From positions 1 through 8,102 of the forward strand of contig JAZMZG010000035.1 of NCBI GenBank assembly GCA_045585835.1: a DNA stretch of 8,102 bases. The letters are read 5' to 3'. The notes under the pieces were generated by a model. The model was not told the DNA's origin. It did no database searches and saw nothing but the letters and a program-made list of their open reading frames with translations. The position numbers and the translations under genes are program-made. Positions 1 through 5,685 of the stretch are shown here, one piece after another; position 1 is the stretch's first letter, and the number at the start of each line of letters is the position of its first letter. The stretch is from CALCTE01 sp045585835 (lineage in GTDB: Bacteria > Bacillota > Clostridia > Oscillospirales > CAG-272).

Positions 1-822
<822 letters not shown>

Positions 823-849
823 TATTCTATAATCGAAGGAGGTAACACT

Positions 850-1137
850 ATGGAAAATAATAACGACAATATCATAATGAGCAGGCTTGCATTTGAACGT
901 ATGCAGAGCAAGGACGAAAAGAACGATAGGTGGAGAAACATTACGATTATCGTTTTAATTGTCCTCTTAGTCGTAACAAACGCTATGTGGCTTATAGCCT
1001 GGAATCAGTACGATTATGTTGACGATTATTCTATCGAAGCTGAACAAGACGGCGAAGGCATAAACATACTTGGCGGGGGCGATGTAAACTATGGGGCAGA
1101 AAGTTACAGTACGCAGGACACGGAAAAGGGTTCATAG
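850..1137 (+). CDS. Small single-pass membrane protein, function unknown
   Basis: The product is 95 residues. A strong AAGGAGGT ribosome binding site at 836-843 sits six bases before the ATG. A charged N-terminal segment rich in Lys, Arg and Asp leads into one hydrophobic helix at about residues 31-51, followed by an acidic Gly/Asn/Asp-rich tail (pI low, motif QDGEGINILGGGDVNYG). Positive charges just before the helix (K24, R27, R29) suggest the N terminus stays in the cytoplasm and the acidic tail faces outward. No signal peptidase site is evident. It lies between the PAPS-reductase-like gene and the sigma-like regulator and is probably co-transcribed with both. I do not recognise a function; a holin is unlikely with a single helix and no lysin beside it. 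Confidence 0.75.
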   Translation: MENNNDNIIMSRLAFERMQSKDEKNDRWRNITIIVLIVLLVVTNAMWLIAWNQYDYVDDYSIEAEQDGEGINILGGGDVNYGAESYSTQDTEKGS

Positions 1138-1139
1138 TA

Positions 1140-1406
1140 ATGGCAAGAGCAAAGGAACCAAAGTCAGACGAAGGGACGCAAAAGGTAGATTTATCTGATA
1201 TTAAGAATAGCGATATTGCCAACGCTATCGACGAATATATACATTCGTCCCGTGATAGATTGATTTTGAAATTACGGCTTATCGACGGTTTGACATATTC
1301 TCAGACCGTCGAATATCTTTATAAGCACGAAAATATAATCATATCTGAAAGACAAGTAATGAGGATAGTTTCTAAAACCGAAGAAGTATTATTCCGTCAT
1401 ATTTAG
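1140..1406 (+). CDS. Small sigma-70 region 4-like phage transcription regulator
   Basis: The product is 88 residues with a charged N-terminal tail. The segment at about residues 33-58 (IHSSRDRLILKLRLIDGLTY) matches the helix pattern of sigma-factor region 4 and ArpU/RinA-like phage regulators. A second helix follows with a recognition-helix-like stretch at 69-84 (SERQVMRIVSKTEEVLF). Such proteins are usually encoded at the end of the early or middle region of Firmicutes phages and activate late transcription. The ATG lies two bases after the previous stop, with only a weak AAAAGGG upstream, so translation is probably coupled to the membrane-protein gene. No region 2 is present, so it is unlikely to be a complete sigma factor. 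The DNA target is not proven; the TGTC repeat immediately downstream is a candidate. Confidence 0.72.
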   Translation: MARAKEPKSDEGTQKVDLSDIKNSDIANAIDEYIHSSRDRLILKLRLIDGLTYSQTVEYLYKHENIIISERQVMRIVSKTEEVLFRHI

Positions 1407-1438
1407 TGTCATAAAATTGTCGCACTTATGGTAGTAAA
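1407..1438 (+). promoter_or_regulatory. Candidate late-promoter element with tandem TGTC motifs
   Basis: Directly after the regulator's stop codon, TGTC occurs at 1407-1410 and again at 1418-1421, exactly 11 bases apart (one helical turn). It is followed by GCACTT and the loose -10-like GTAGTAAAC. Similar tandem TGTC arrangements follow sigma-like regulator genes in related phages as I recall them, but that is memory, not a search. The element could bind the regulator encoded just upstream and drive the 1507-4879 cassette. Confidence 0.4.
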
Positions 1439-1441
1439 CAC

Positions 1442-1476
1442 GCACTCGTAGGACATTCTACGGGTGCTTTTATTTT
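1442..1476 (+). terminator. Intrinsic terminator after the sigma-like gene
   Basis: A 10-bp stem pairs GCACTCGTAG (1442-1451) with CTACGGGTGC (1458-1467), with a single G-T wobble and a six-base loop (GACATT). It is followed by TTTTATTTT. This is a textbook Rho-independent terminator separating the left block from the cassette that starts at 1507. Confidence 0.85.
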
Positions 1477-1506
1477 GCGAAAATTTAGGCATAGGGGGTA
1501 CATTCT

Positions 1507-1887
1507 ATGCCTTTTGAATTTTATAACCCGAATCCGAATCATATTCGCGTAGGTGATTGCACAGTTAGGGCAATAAGTAAGGCTATCGGCACCGATTGGT
1601 CAGATGCTTATATCGGTCTTTGCACCGAAGGGTTAGCCTTGCGAGATATGCCAAGTTCAAACTATGTTTGGGGTATGTATTTGAAAAAATACGGCTTCCA
1701 GGAATACCCGATTAGTTCTATTTGCCCCGATTGTGTAACGGTTGCTCAATTCGCAGAAGATCACCCGAAGGGTAGATATGTCGTAGCGTGTCAAAACCAT
1801 GTATGCACGATAATAAACGGCACTATCTATGACGCATGGGATAGTTCAAACGAAATCGTACTTTTTTATTACAAGAAAGAGGTTTAA
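1507..1887 (+). CDS. Papain-like cysteine peptidase-fold protein, putative
   Basis: The product is 126 residues and starts at an ATG seven bases after AGGGGGT (1493-1499). The N-terminal motif GDCTVRAISKA puts Cys18 at the start of a helix, as in papain-like and C39-like folds. A later strand carries His98 (QNHVCTI), followed by Asp109 and Asp112 in YDAWDSS, giving the order Cys, His, Asp of a possible catalytic triad. A central TVAQFAEDHPKGRY segment also resembles this family. There is no signal peptide or membrane segment, so it would act in the cytoplasm or within the virion. It is the first gene after the terminator and stands three bases ahead of the next gene. The substrate is unknown; processing of the small proteins encoded downstream is conceivable but only an inference. 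The fold call is from motif order, not alignment. Confidence 0.68.
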   Translation: MPFEFYNPNPNHIRVGDCTVRAISKAIGTDWSDAYIGLCTEGLALRDMPSSNYVWGMYLKKYGFQEYPISSICPDCVTVAQFAEDHPKGRYVVACQNHVCTIINGTIYDAWDSSNEIVLFYYKKEV

Positions 1888-1890
1888 ATC

Positions 1891-2313
1891 ATGGCTTATA
1901 ACAGTTATTTCCCTCAGTATTACCCAAACTATTACGGCAATCAACAAATGCCCCCACAACCCCCACAAATGCCCTCTAATGCCCCTCAAAACTCGGGCAA
2001 TTCGATTACATGGGTATTAGGCGAGAACGCCGCTAAATCGTTCCCCGTGGGCGCAGGACAAACAGTAATTCTTATGGATAGGGAAGAACCCATTATGTAT
2101 ATGAAAAGCGTAGACCAGAGTGGTATGCCTTTACCCCTACGCATATTTGATATTACCGAAAGAACATCGGAAAAGCAGAGTTCTAATGTTACGAAAGAAG
2201 TAACAACCAATGATTATGTTTCAAGGAAGGAATTTGACGAGTTTCGGGAGAGCGTAAAGCGTTCAATCAGCGGTTTCAGAAAACCGCATAACGAAAGAGA
2301 AGGTGAGAAGTAA
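1891..2313 (+). CDS. Tyr/Pro-rich phage protein with a conserved beta domain, function unknown
   Basis: The product is 140 residues, with AAAGAGG eight bases before the ATG. The first 35 residues are a low-complexity Tyr/Pro/Gln/Asn segment with runs such as PQYYPNYY and MPPQPPQMP. Residues 38-92 form a predicted beta-rich domain with the pattern AKSFPVGAGQTVILMD, then MYMKS, then PLRIFDITERT. I recognise this as recurring in gut Clostridia phages and prophages, but no function is known to me. A charged helical tail at 109-126 could form a coiled coil. The stop codon overlaps the next start by one base (TAATG), indicating translational coupling. A virion or scaffold role is possible. Confidence 0.78.
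   Translation: MAYNSYFPQYYPNYYGNQQMPPQPPQMPSNAPQNSGNSITWVLGENAAKSFPVGAGQTVILMDREEPIMYMKSVDQSGMPLPLRIFDITERTSEKQSSNVTKEVTTNDYVSRKEFDEFRESVKRSISGFRKPHNEREGEK
2270..2287 (+). other. Tight hairpin inside the end of the 1891-2313 gene
   Basis: GCGGTTT (2270-2276) and AAACCGC (2281-2287) form a perfect 7-bp stem closed by a CAGA tetraloop, 25 bases before the start of the next gene. There is no T-tract, so it is not a terminator. It could affect mRNA stability or translational coupling, or be incidental coding sequence. Confidence 0.4.
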
Positions 2314-2519
2314 TGAACCCTTTATATCAACAGTTGGGTAATACCGCACCTGCAAACCCGATGATTCAACAGTTCATTCAATTCAAAAAGAACTTTAACG
2401 GCAATCCGCAACAGATTGTTCAGAATATGCTTAATTCGGGAAAGATAAGTCAGGCGCAGGTAAACCAATGCGCTCAAAAGGCGAATCAGCTTTACGAACA
2501 GTTGAAGCCTTTTATGTAA
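2313..2519 (+). CDS. Short Gln/Asn-rich helical phage protein, function unknown
   Basis: The product is 68 residues, beginning at the ATG that overlaps the previous stop by one base; AAGGTGAG lies about five bases upstream. The sequence is helical and rich in Gln, Asn and Met, with two repeated-looking amphipathic stretches (FIQFKKNFNGNPQQIVQNML and ISQAQVNQCAQKANQLYEQL). It has one Cys and no membrane segment. It recurs beside the upstream Tyr/Pro-rich gene in related phages as I recall, suggesting the two products work together. The helix-loop-helix look resembles small phage assembly or chaperone proteins, but this is not a functional assignment. Confidence 0.72.
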   Translation: MNPLYQQLGNTAPANPMIQQFIQFKKNFNGNPQQIVQNMLNSGKISQAQVNQCAQKANQLYEQLKPFM

Positions 2520-2520
2520 T

Positions 2521-2591
2521 TTTTTGAAATATTATCCGAGTTTTTGAAATAAAAGCGCAAATTTGAAACTTATATTTCAAATTTTAACTCG
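2521..2591. repeat. Phased TTTGAAA repeats and an AT-rich inverted repeat
   Basis: TTTGAAA occurs at 2523-2529, 2543-2549 and 2562-2568, spaced 20 and 19 bases, about two helical turns. The first two sit in identical TTTTTGAAAT decamers. An inverted copy at 2575-2581 creates a perfect 10-bp palindrome, AAATTTGAAA (2559-2568) with TTTCAAATTT (2575-2584), around a six-base loop. CGAGTT at 2537-2542 also faces AACTCG at 2586-2591. This is in the untranslated gap before the Cys-rich gene and could be an operator array or an RNA structure. Confidence 0.6.
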
Positions 2592-2604
2592 ATTTTAATT
2601 ACGC

Positions 2605-2637
2605 CTAACTCAATTAAAAAGTTGGGGTTAGATTTTT
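2605..2637 (+). terminator. Probable intrinsic terminator or attenuator before the Cys-rich gene
   Basis: CTAACTCAA (2605-2613) pairs with TTGGGGTTAG (2622-2631), with one G-T wobble and one bulged G, around an A-rich loop. It is followed by ATTTTT. The stem is weaker than the others in this window, so partial termination is likely. The rest of the 2520-2700 gap holds no open reading frame and no convincing -10 element. Confidence 0.55.
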
Positions 2638-2684
2638 AATTCGTTTTTCATTAGTTGCAACGGTGGAAATAAAAAATTTTAAGT

Positions 2685-2696
2685 AAAGGAGATGAT
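2685..2696 (+). promoter_or_regulatory. Extended Shine-Dalgarno that selects the TTG start at 2701
   Basis: AAAGGAGATGAT matches the anti-Shine-Dalgarno complement AAGGAGGTGAT with one change. Its core GGAG ends right before the ATG at 2692, which is too close to use, but stands nine bases before the in-frame TTG at 2701. The ATG is therefore part of the ribosome binding site. Confidence 0.7.
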
Positions 2697-2700
2697 TAAA

Positions 2701-3582
2701 TTGAGTCTTACGACAGGTGAGATGAGCGCAGCGGATTTAGCGGCGGTAGTAGGTAACTCAAATGGAAACGGCTCTAACGGAGGTTGGGGCGACAATGGAT
2801 CATGGTGGATTGTGTTATTGTTCCTTATTCTGCTTGGAAACGGCGGTTGGGGAAACAACGGTAACAACGGCACGTCAGGTGGAGGAAGTAACGGCGGTGT
2901 AGGCGGTCTTTTCTATCCGTTTATGAATCAGAACGACGCAATCAACGACGGTTTCAGAGATCAGATGCTTAACAACAACATTACTGGCATAAGAGATAGC
3001 ATTGGCAATCTTTCAACTCAGCTTTGTAACTGTTGCGGTGATATGAGAGATACCGTAAATCAGGGTTTCTATTCAGCAGAGATCGCGGCGGCTAACAGAC
3101 AGATGGCTAACATGAATCAGGCATTTGGTTTACAGAACGCTATCAGTTCCGGCTTTAACGCAACACAGGCACAGTTAGCAAATTGTTGTTGTGAGAATAG
3201 GGCAGCTACGGCAGACCTCAAATACACAATCGCTACTGAAAATTGCGCTGACAGAGCCGCTATTTCAGACGGTATTCGTGATGTTATCGCTTCACAGACC
3301 GCGGGCGTTCAACGTATTTTGGATCAGCTTTGCAACGACAAGATTGACGCAAAGAACGACGAGATTGCGCAGCTTCGTCAGCAGCTTAACATGGCTACGC
3401 TTCGTGAATCACAGACGGCGCAGAACGCTTTCATTCAGCAGGGATTCAGTAATGAAGTCGATGCTTTGTATAATCGCTTAAATTCCTGCCCCGTGCCCAC
3501 TACTCCGGTTTTCGGACGCACCCCGATTTTTCAGTGCAATCAGAATTCCGGTTGCGGTTGCAACGGCAACTTCTTCAACTAA
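2701..3582 (+). CDS. Gly/Asn-rich, Cys-cluster phage protein, function unknown
   Basis: The product is 293 residues from the TTG at 2701, the start chosen because of the ribosome binding site at 2685-2696. Residues 18-69 are low complexity in Gly, Asn and Trp and are interrupted by a short hydrophobic core at 35-45 (WWIVLLFLILL), recalling small glycine-rich spore or surface proteins. Residues 76-260 are mostly helical with repeated patterns of GFRD, GIRDSI and GIRDVI. They carry Cys clusters C109/C111/C112, C162-C164, C182 and C211. The C terminus (263-293) adds C263, C279, C285 and C287 and is again Gly/Asn-rich, for 12 cysteines in all. Such architecture suits a disulfide- or metal-stabilised oligomeric fibre or coat. 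It precedes a beta-sandwich gene by 14 bases. Similar proteins occur in gut Clostridia phages; I know of no function. Confidence 0.8.
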   Translation: MSLTTGEMSAADLAAVVGNSNGNGSNGGWGDNGSWWIVLLFLILLGNGGWGNNGNNGTSGGGSNGGVGGLFYPFMNQNDAINDGFRDQMLNNNITGIRDSIGNLSTQLCNCCGDMRDTVNQGFYSAEIAAANRQMANMNQAFGLQNAISSGFNATQAQLANCCCENRAATADLKYTIATENCADRAAISDGIRDVIASQTAGVQRILDQLCNDKIDAKNDEIAQLRQQLNMATLRESQTAQNAFIQQGFSNEVDALYNRLNSCPVPTTPVFGRTPIFQCNQNSGCGCNGNFFN

Positions 3583-3596
3583 GGGGGAATTTACCT

Positions 3597-4052
3597 ATGG
3601 CAGAATATATAACAACGGCTGATAACACAGTTGCGTTGAATGGTACTATTCCGTTTAACAATGTTTCTATTCCTTGTAACGCAGGAAATGTTATTCCTGC
3701 CGCACCTGGGATTCTTATTCTCAAAGGTAATACCTCCAACAGATTTGCAAGATACAAGGTTACGCTTCAAGCAAATGTACAGATACCTACGGGCGGTGCG
3801 GTTACACCTATCGCCCTCGGTATCACGCTTGACGGGGTAACTATCCCCGAAAGTGTTGCTATCGTTACTCCGGCGGCGGTAGAGGATTATACCCACATCA
3901 ACACCGTGGCGATAATCACAATTCCTTGCGGTTGTTGCATGACCGTTTCGGGAAGATACGTTGACGGTACGGAGGACGATCCTACGGTTACACCTACACC
4001 GTCAGTAACGATTAGACGTAATGCTTCAATATCTGTTGAAAGAATCGCATAA
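3597..4052 (+). CDS. Beta-sandwich (C1q/TNF-like or head-decoration-like) protein, putative
   Basis: The product is 151 residues. The ATG at 3597 is preceded by AAGGGGGAA at 3581-3589; an upstream in-frame ATG at 3534 lies inside the previous gene, without a binding site, and is rejected. The sequence alternates beta strands and turns: VSIPCNAGN (23-31), a long strand RYKVTLQANVQIP (52-64), then TGGAVTPIALGITLDGVTIP (65-84), IVTPAAVEDY (89-98) and a Cys turn PCGCC (110-114). The tail is Pro/Thr-rich (129-135). The order of the IP-TGG, P-I-L and TPAAV motifs is typical of jelly-roll domains carried by Firmicutes surface and phage proteins. It may form trimers decorating a particle or cell surface. 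Its cysteines echo those of the upstream Cys-rich protein, hinting at partnership; this is inference. Confidence 0.72.
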   Translation: MAEYITTADNTVALNGTIPFNNVSIPCNAGNVIPAAPGILILKGNTSNRFARYKVTLQANVQIPTGGAVTPIALGITLDGVTIPESVAIVTPAAVEDYTHINTVAIITIPCGCCMTVSGRYVDGTEDDPTVTPTPSVTIRRNASISVERIA

Positions 4053-4069
4053 GGAAGGAGGAAAGAGTT

Positions 4070-4549
4070 ATGCATACTTATTACGATGCTAAAGACATGC
4101 TCAAAAAGGAACTTGACGAGATCGTAAGAAAAGGAGAACTGTCAGCAGGTAGTCTTGATACGATTGACAAGATTCTTAGTTCGATTGTTCATGCTTGTAA
4201 GATCATCATGTATGAGGAATATGCCGAGGACGGCTATTCTTACGCTGACGGTGACAGAGACATGAGCGATTATTCCTACGCAAGAGGCAGGGGCAGAAAC
4301 GCAAAACGTGATAGCATGGGTAGATATTCTCGTGAGGGTGGCTACTCTAACGAGGGTGGATATTCCAACGAGGGCGGTTATTCTAATGCTCGTGGCGGTA
4401 GAGGCCGCTATTCCAGACGTGGCTATTCTTATGCTGACGGTGAGAAGGAAGAAAAGATCGAAATGCTTCGTGAAATGATGAATGAAGCAAGCTCTGAGGA
4501 AGAACGCAGAGCGATTCAGAACATCATTAAGAGAATGGAGAAGGAGTAA
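4070..4549 (+). CDS. Arg/Gly/Tyr/Ser low-complexity phage protein with helical ends, function unknown
   Basis: The product is 159 residues, with AAGGAGG just upstream of the ATG. Residues 1-50 are helical and acidic-basic (DAKDMLKKELDEIVRKGEL, then a helix through IIMYEEY). Residues 51-124 are disordered-looking and made of YSYADG, YSYARGRGR, RYSREGGYSN and RGGRGRYSRRGYSYADG units, with three exact EGGYSN copies at 89-106. Residues 125-159 form a charged helix rich in Glu, Lys and Met. The alternation of tyrosines with RG/RGG motifs resembles eukaryotic RNA-binding, condensate-forming proteins, though that is analogy only. Proteins of this design recur next to the Cys-rich and beta-sandwich genes in related phages as I recall. 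It stands six bases before the next gene. Nucleic-acid binding is plausible from the Arg content. Confidence 0.78.
   Translation: MHTYYDAKDMLKKELDEIVRKGELSAGSLDTIDKILSSIVHACKIIMYEEYAEDGYSYADGDRDMSDYSYARGRGRNAKRDSMGRYSREGGYSNEGGYSNEGGYSNARGGRGRYSRRGYSYADGEKEEKIEMLREMMNEASSEEERRAIQNIIKRMEKE
4334..4387 (+). repeat. Three 18-bp coding repeats (EGGYSN)3
   Basis: Three tandem 18-bp units encode identical EGGYSN hexapeptides at residues 89-106 of the surrounding protein. The units differ only at synonymous third positions (Gly, Tyr, Ser and Asn codons), so the peptide, not the DNA, appears to be under selection. Confidence 0.85.
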
Positions 4550-4555
4550 GGAGAA

Positions 4556-4879
4556 ATGTTTTCAGAAGCCGAATTGCTAAAAGCAATAGGCGAACTTGAA
4601 AAAGCTCCTACTACTTATCAGGACGCAGAAAAGCTCGCCACATTCTATATTCTTTACGACCATTTATATAAAAAGCGTGAGATTAAATACGAGACGGTTA
4701 GAGAAGTAACAATAGATAGATATAACGGCTCAGAGTTTTCTTGCGCTATCTCAGGCAAAAAAGCCAATGATGTATGGCAGATAGTAAGTGAAGCGATAGA
4801 AGTGCTAAAGATCATCGAGCCGGGTGTTTATATAGCCACTATTAAAAGGCTAAATGAGTTGAAGATTCCTCATAGATAA
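4556..4879 (+). CDS. Small helical phage protein, function unknown
   Basis: The product is 107 residues; AAGGAG within the end of the preceding gene and a second GGAG serve the ATG at 4556. Predicted structure is an N-terminal helical hairpin (residues 3-40, ending YDHLYKKREIKYE), a short beta segment (EVTIDRYNGSEFSCAI) and a C-terminal helical pair (NDVWQIVSEAIEVLKII, then TIKRLNELKI). No catalytic or DNA-binding motif is visible, and there is no membrane segment. It is the last gene of the cassette before a strong terminator, so it is probably co-expressed with the low-complexity protein. I do not recognise the family. Confidence 0.72.
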   Translation: MFSEAELLKAIGELEKAPTTYQDAEKLATFYILYDHLYKKREIKYETVREVTIDRYNGSEFSCAISGKKANDVWQIVSEAIEVLKIIEPGVYIATIKRLNELKIPHR

Positions 4880-4894
4880 CACCCTGCGTCTTGG

Positions 4895-4928
4895 AAAAAG
4901 GGAAGTTGAAATATATTTCCCTTTTTTC
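4895..4928. terminator. Bidirectional-looking intrinsic terminator ending the cassette
   Basis: AAAAAGGGAA (4895-4904) pairs with TTCCCTTTTT (4917-4926) around a 12-base AT-rich loop, leading into a run of T. The A-tract on the left means it could also stop transcription coming from the right. It isolates the cassette from the early operon that starts downstream. Confidence 0.8.
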
Positions 4929-4940
4929 TTGCATTTACTA

Positions 4941-4968
4941 TTGATAATTTTCAATTTAACAGTATAAT
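4941..4968 (+). promoter_or_regulatory. Sigma-70-type promoter of the XRE/recombination operon
   Basis: TTGATA (-35, 4941-4946) and TATAAT (-10, 4963-4968) are separated by 16 bases, a good match to the housekeeping consensus. The -35 lies inside a 16-bp near-palindrome, ATTGA(N6)TCAAT at 4940-4955, a candidate operator for the XRE protein encoded immediately downstream. A further TTGATA-like half on the opposite strand (TATCAA, 4971-4976) lies just after the -10. Confidence 0.75.
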
Positions 4969-4990
4969 AGTATCAAGAAAGGAGGTTTAC

Positions 4991-5194
4991 ATGGGAGAAA
5001 GCGTAATAAAAAACATCAACGATTACATATCCCAAAACAACGTATCGTTGACACAATTAGCGCAAGCGAGCGGTATTCTTTACAACACGCTTTGGGTTAT
5101 TCTTAACAAGAACAAAGACATTGCGGTTAAAGACTATATCGCTATCTGCAAAGCATTAAACAAACCCGTTGATTATTTTATTCCCAAAGAATAA
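4991..5194 (+). CDS. XRE-family helix-turn-helix transcriptional regulator
   Basis: The product is 67 residues, essentially one Cro/C1-type five-helix domain. AAAGGAGG lies just before the ATG. Helix 2 (about 20-27, LTQLAQAS) and the recognition helix (about 31-39, YNTLWVILN) form the helix-turn-helix, and the family-typical ending KDYIAICKALNKPVDYFIP closes it. No dimerisation or cleavage domain follows, so it is not a full LexA-like C1 repressor; it resembles Cro or a small autoregulator. It is first in the operon behind its own promoter and palindrome, implying autoregulation and control of the recombination genes downstream. Confidence 0.9.
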   Translation: MGESVIKNINDYISQNNVSLTQLAQASGILYNTLWVILNKNKDIAVKDYIAICKALNKPVDYFIPKE

Positions 5195-5206
5195 AGGTAG
5201 GACAAA

Positions 5207-5455
5207 ATGAGTAAAGACAATTTTTATTATGTTGTTGCTGAACCGCAACACAGGGGAGATTTTCGCCCCGTTGTATTAGATTACGGCATAGACCTCGTTA
5301 GTGCCGACAGGGTTGTTCACAGATTCATTAAGGAAAACGGATTGCGTATCAAGATTGGCGATAAGAAATTCCCCGCATTTCTAAGAATCCATAGAATAGC
5401 CGACACGTTGCCGGACGATTACGTTCTCATAAGAGCTATCGAGGTGGTGAAATGA
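5207..5455 (+). CDS. Small conserved-type phage protein, function unknown
   Basis: The product is 82 residues and starts 12 bases after the XRE gene with a modest AAGGTAGG site. Predicted alternating strand and helix segments run from FYYVVAEPQ through LVSADRVVHRFIKENG to DDYVLIRAIEVVK. There are no Cys pairs, no membrane segment and no recognised motif. Its stop overlaps the start of the next gene (ATGA at 5452-5455), so translation is coupled. Position within the early operon suggests an accessory or regulatory role, which is inference only. Confidence 0.7.
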   Translation: MSKDNFYYVVAEPQHRGDFRPVVLDYGIDLVSADRVVHRFIKENGLRIKIGDKKFPAFLRIHRIADTLPDDYVLIRAIEVVK

Positions 5456-5685
5456 ATAAGATCACGCAGAAACAGATTATCCTTGATTACTGTAAGACAA
5501 ACACATGGATAACCCAAAGGGACGCATACAAGTTAGGCATATATCGCCTTGCGAGCCGTATATGGGAAATGGCCGAAGAAGGGTGCGTCGTTATCCGTGA
5601 ATACATTAAGGTTGAGAACGCAGACGGCACTTACTCCTACGTTAAGCGTTATTCAGTATCGGAAAGAGAGGAAATGGCGGTATGA
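5452..5685 (+). CDS. Small winged-helix DNA-binding protein (HTH_39-like)
   Basis: The product is 77 residues. The arrangement KQIILDYCKTNTWITQRDAYKLGIYRLASRIWEMAEEG (residues 7-44) gives the three helices of a winged helix. The wing follows as two strands, VVIREYIKVENADG and YSYVKRYSV. This matches small phage helix-turn-helix proteins found next to recombination genes. It overlaps both neighbours by four bases (ATGA at 5452-5455 and 5682-5685), so it is tightly coupled to the nuclease gene. It may regulate the operon or load onto replication or recombination DNA; no target site is identified. Confidence 0.75.
   Translation: MNKITQKQIILDYCKTNTWITQRDAYKLGIYRLASRIWEMAEEGCVVIREYIKVENADGTYSYVKRYSVSEREEMAV

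Noticed and set aside
850..1137. Holin assignment for the small membrane protein
   Set aside because: There is only one hydrophobic helix, no dual-start motif and no endolysin gene beside it.
2521..2591. CRISPR array from the repeated TTTTTGAAAT decamers
   Set aside because: Repeats are only 7-10 bases with 10-base gaps and no cas genes are nearby.
2692..2700. ATG at 2692 as the start of the Cys-rich protein
   Set aside because: The GGAG core of the ribosome binding site touches this ATG, leaving no spacing. The in-frame TTG at 2701 has nine bases of spacing and an extended match to the anti-Shine-Dalgarno.
3534..3596. Upstream ATG at 3534 as the start of the beta-sandwich protein
   Set aside because: It lies inside the end of the Cys-rich gene, has no ribosome binding site, and adds a basic low-complexity peptide unlike the rest of the protein. 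ATG 3597 has AAGGGGGAA.
3591..3896. Antisense reading frame of about 100 residues opposite the beta-sandwich gene
   Set aside because: It is basic and Cys/Arg-rich without a ribosome binding site, and lies wholly under a well-supported gene. It is a shadow of that gene's composition.
4334..4387. Diversity-generating or non-coding minisatellite at the EGGYSN repeats
   Set aside because: No reverse transcriptase or template repeat is present, and the units vary only at synonymous positions, which fits ordinary coding repeats.
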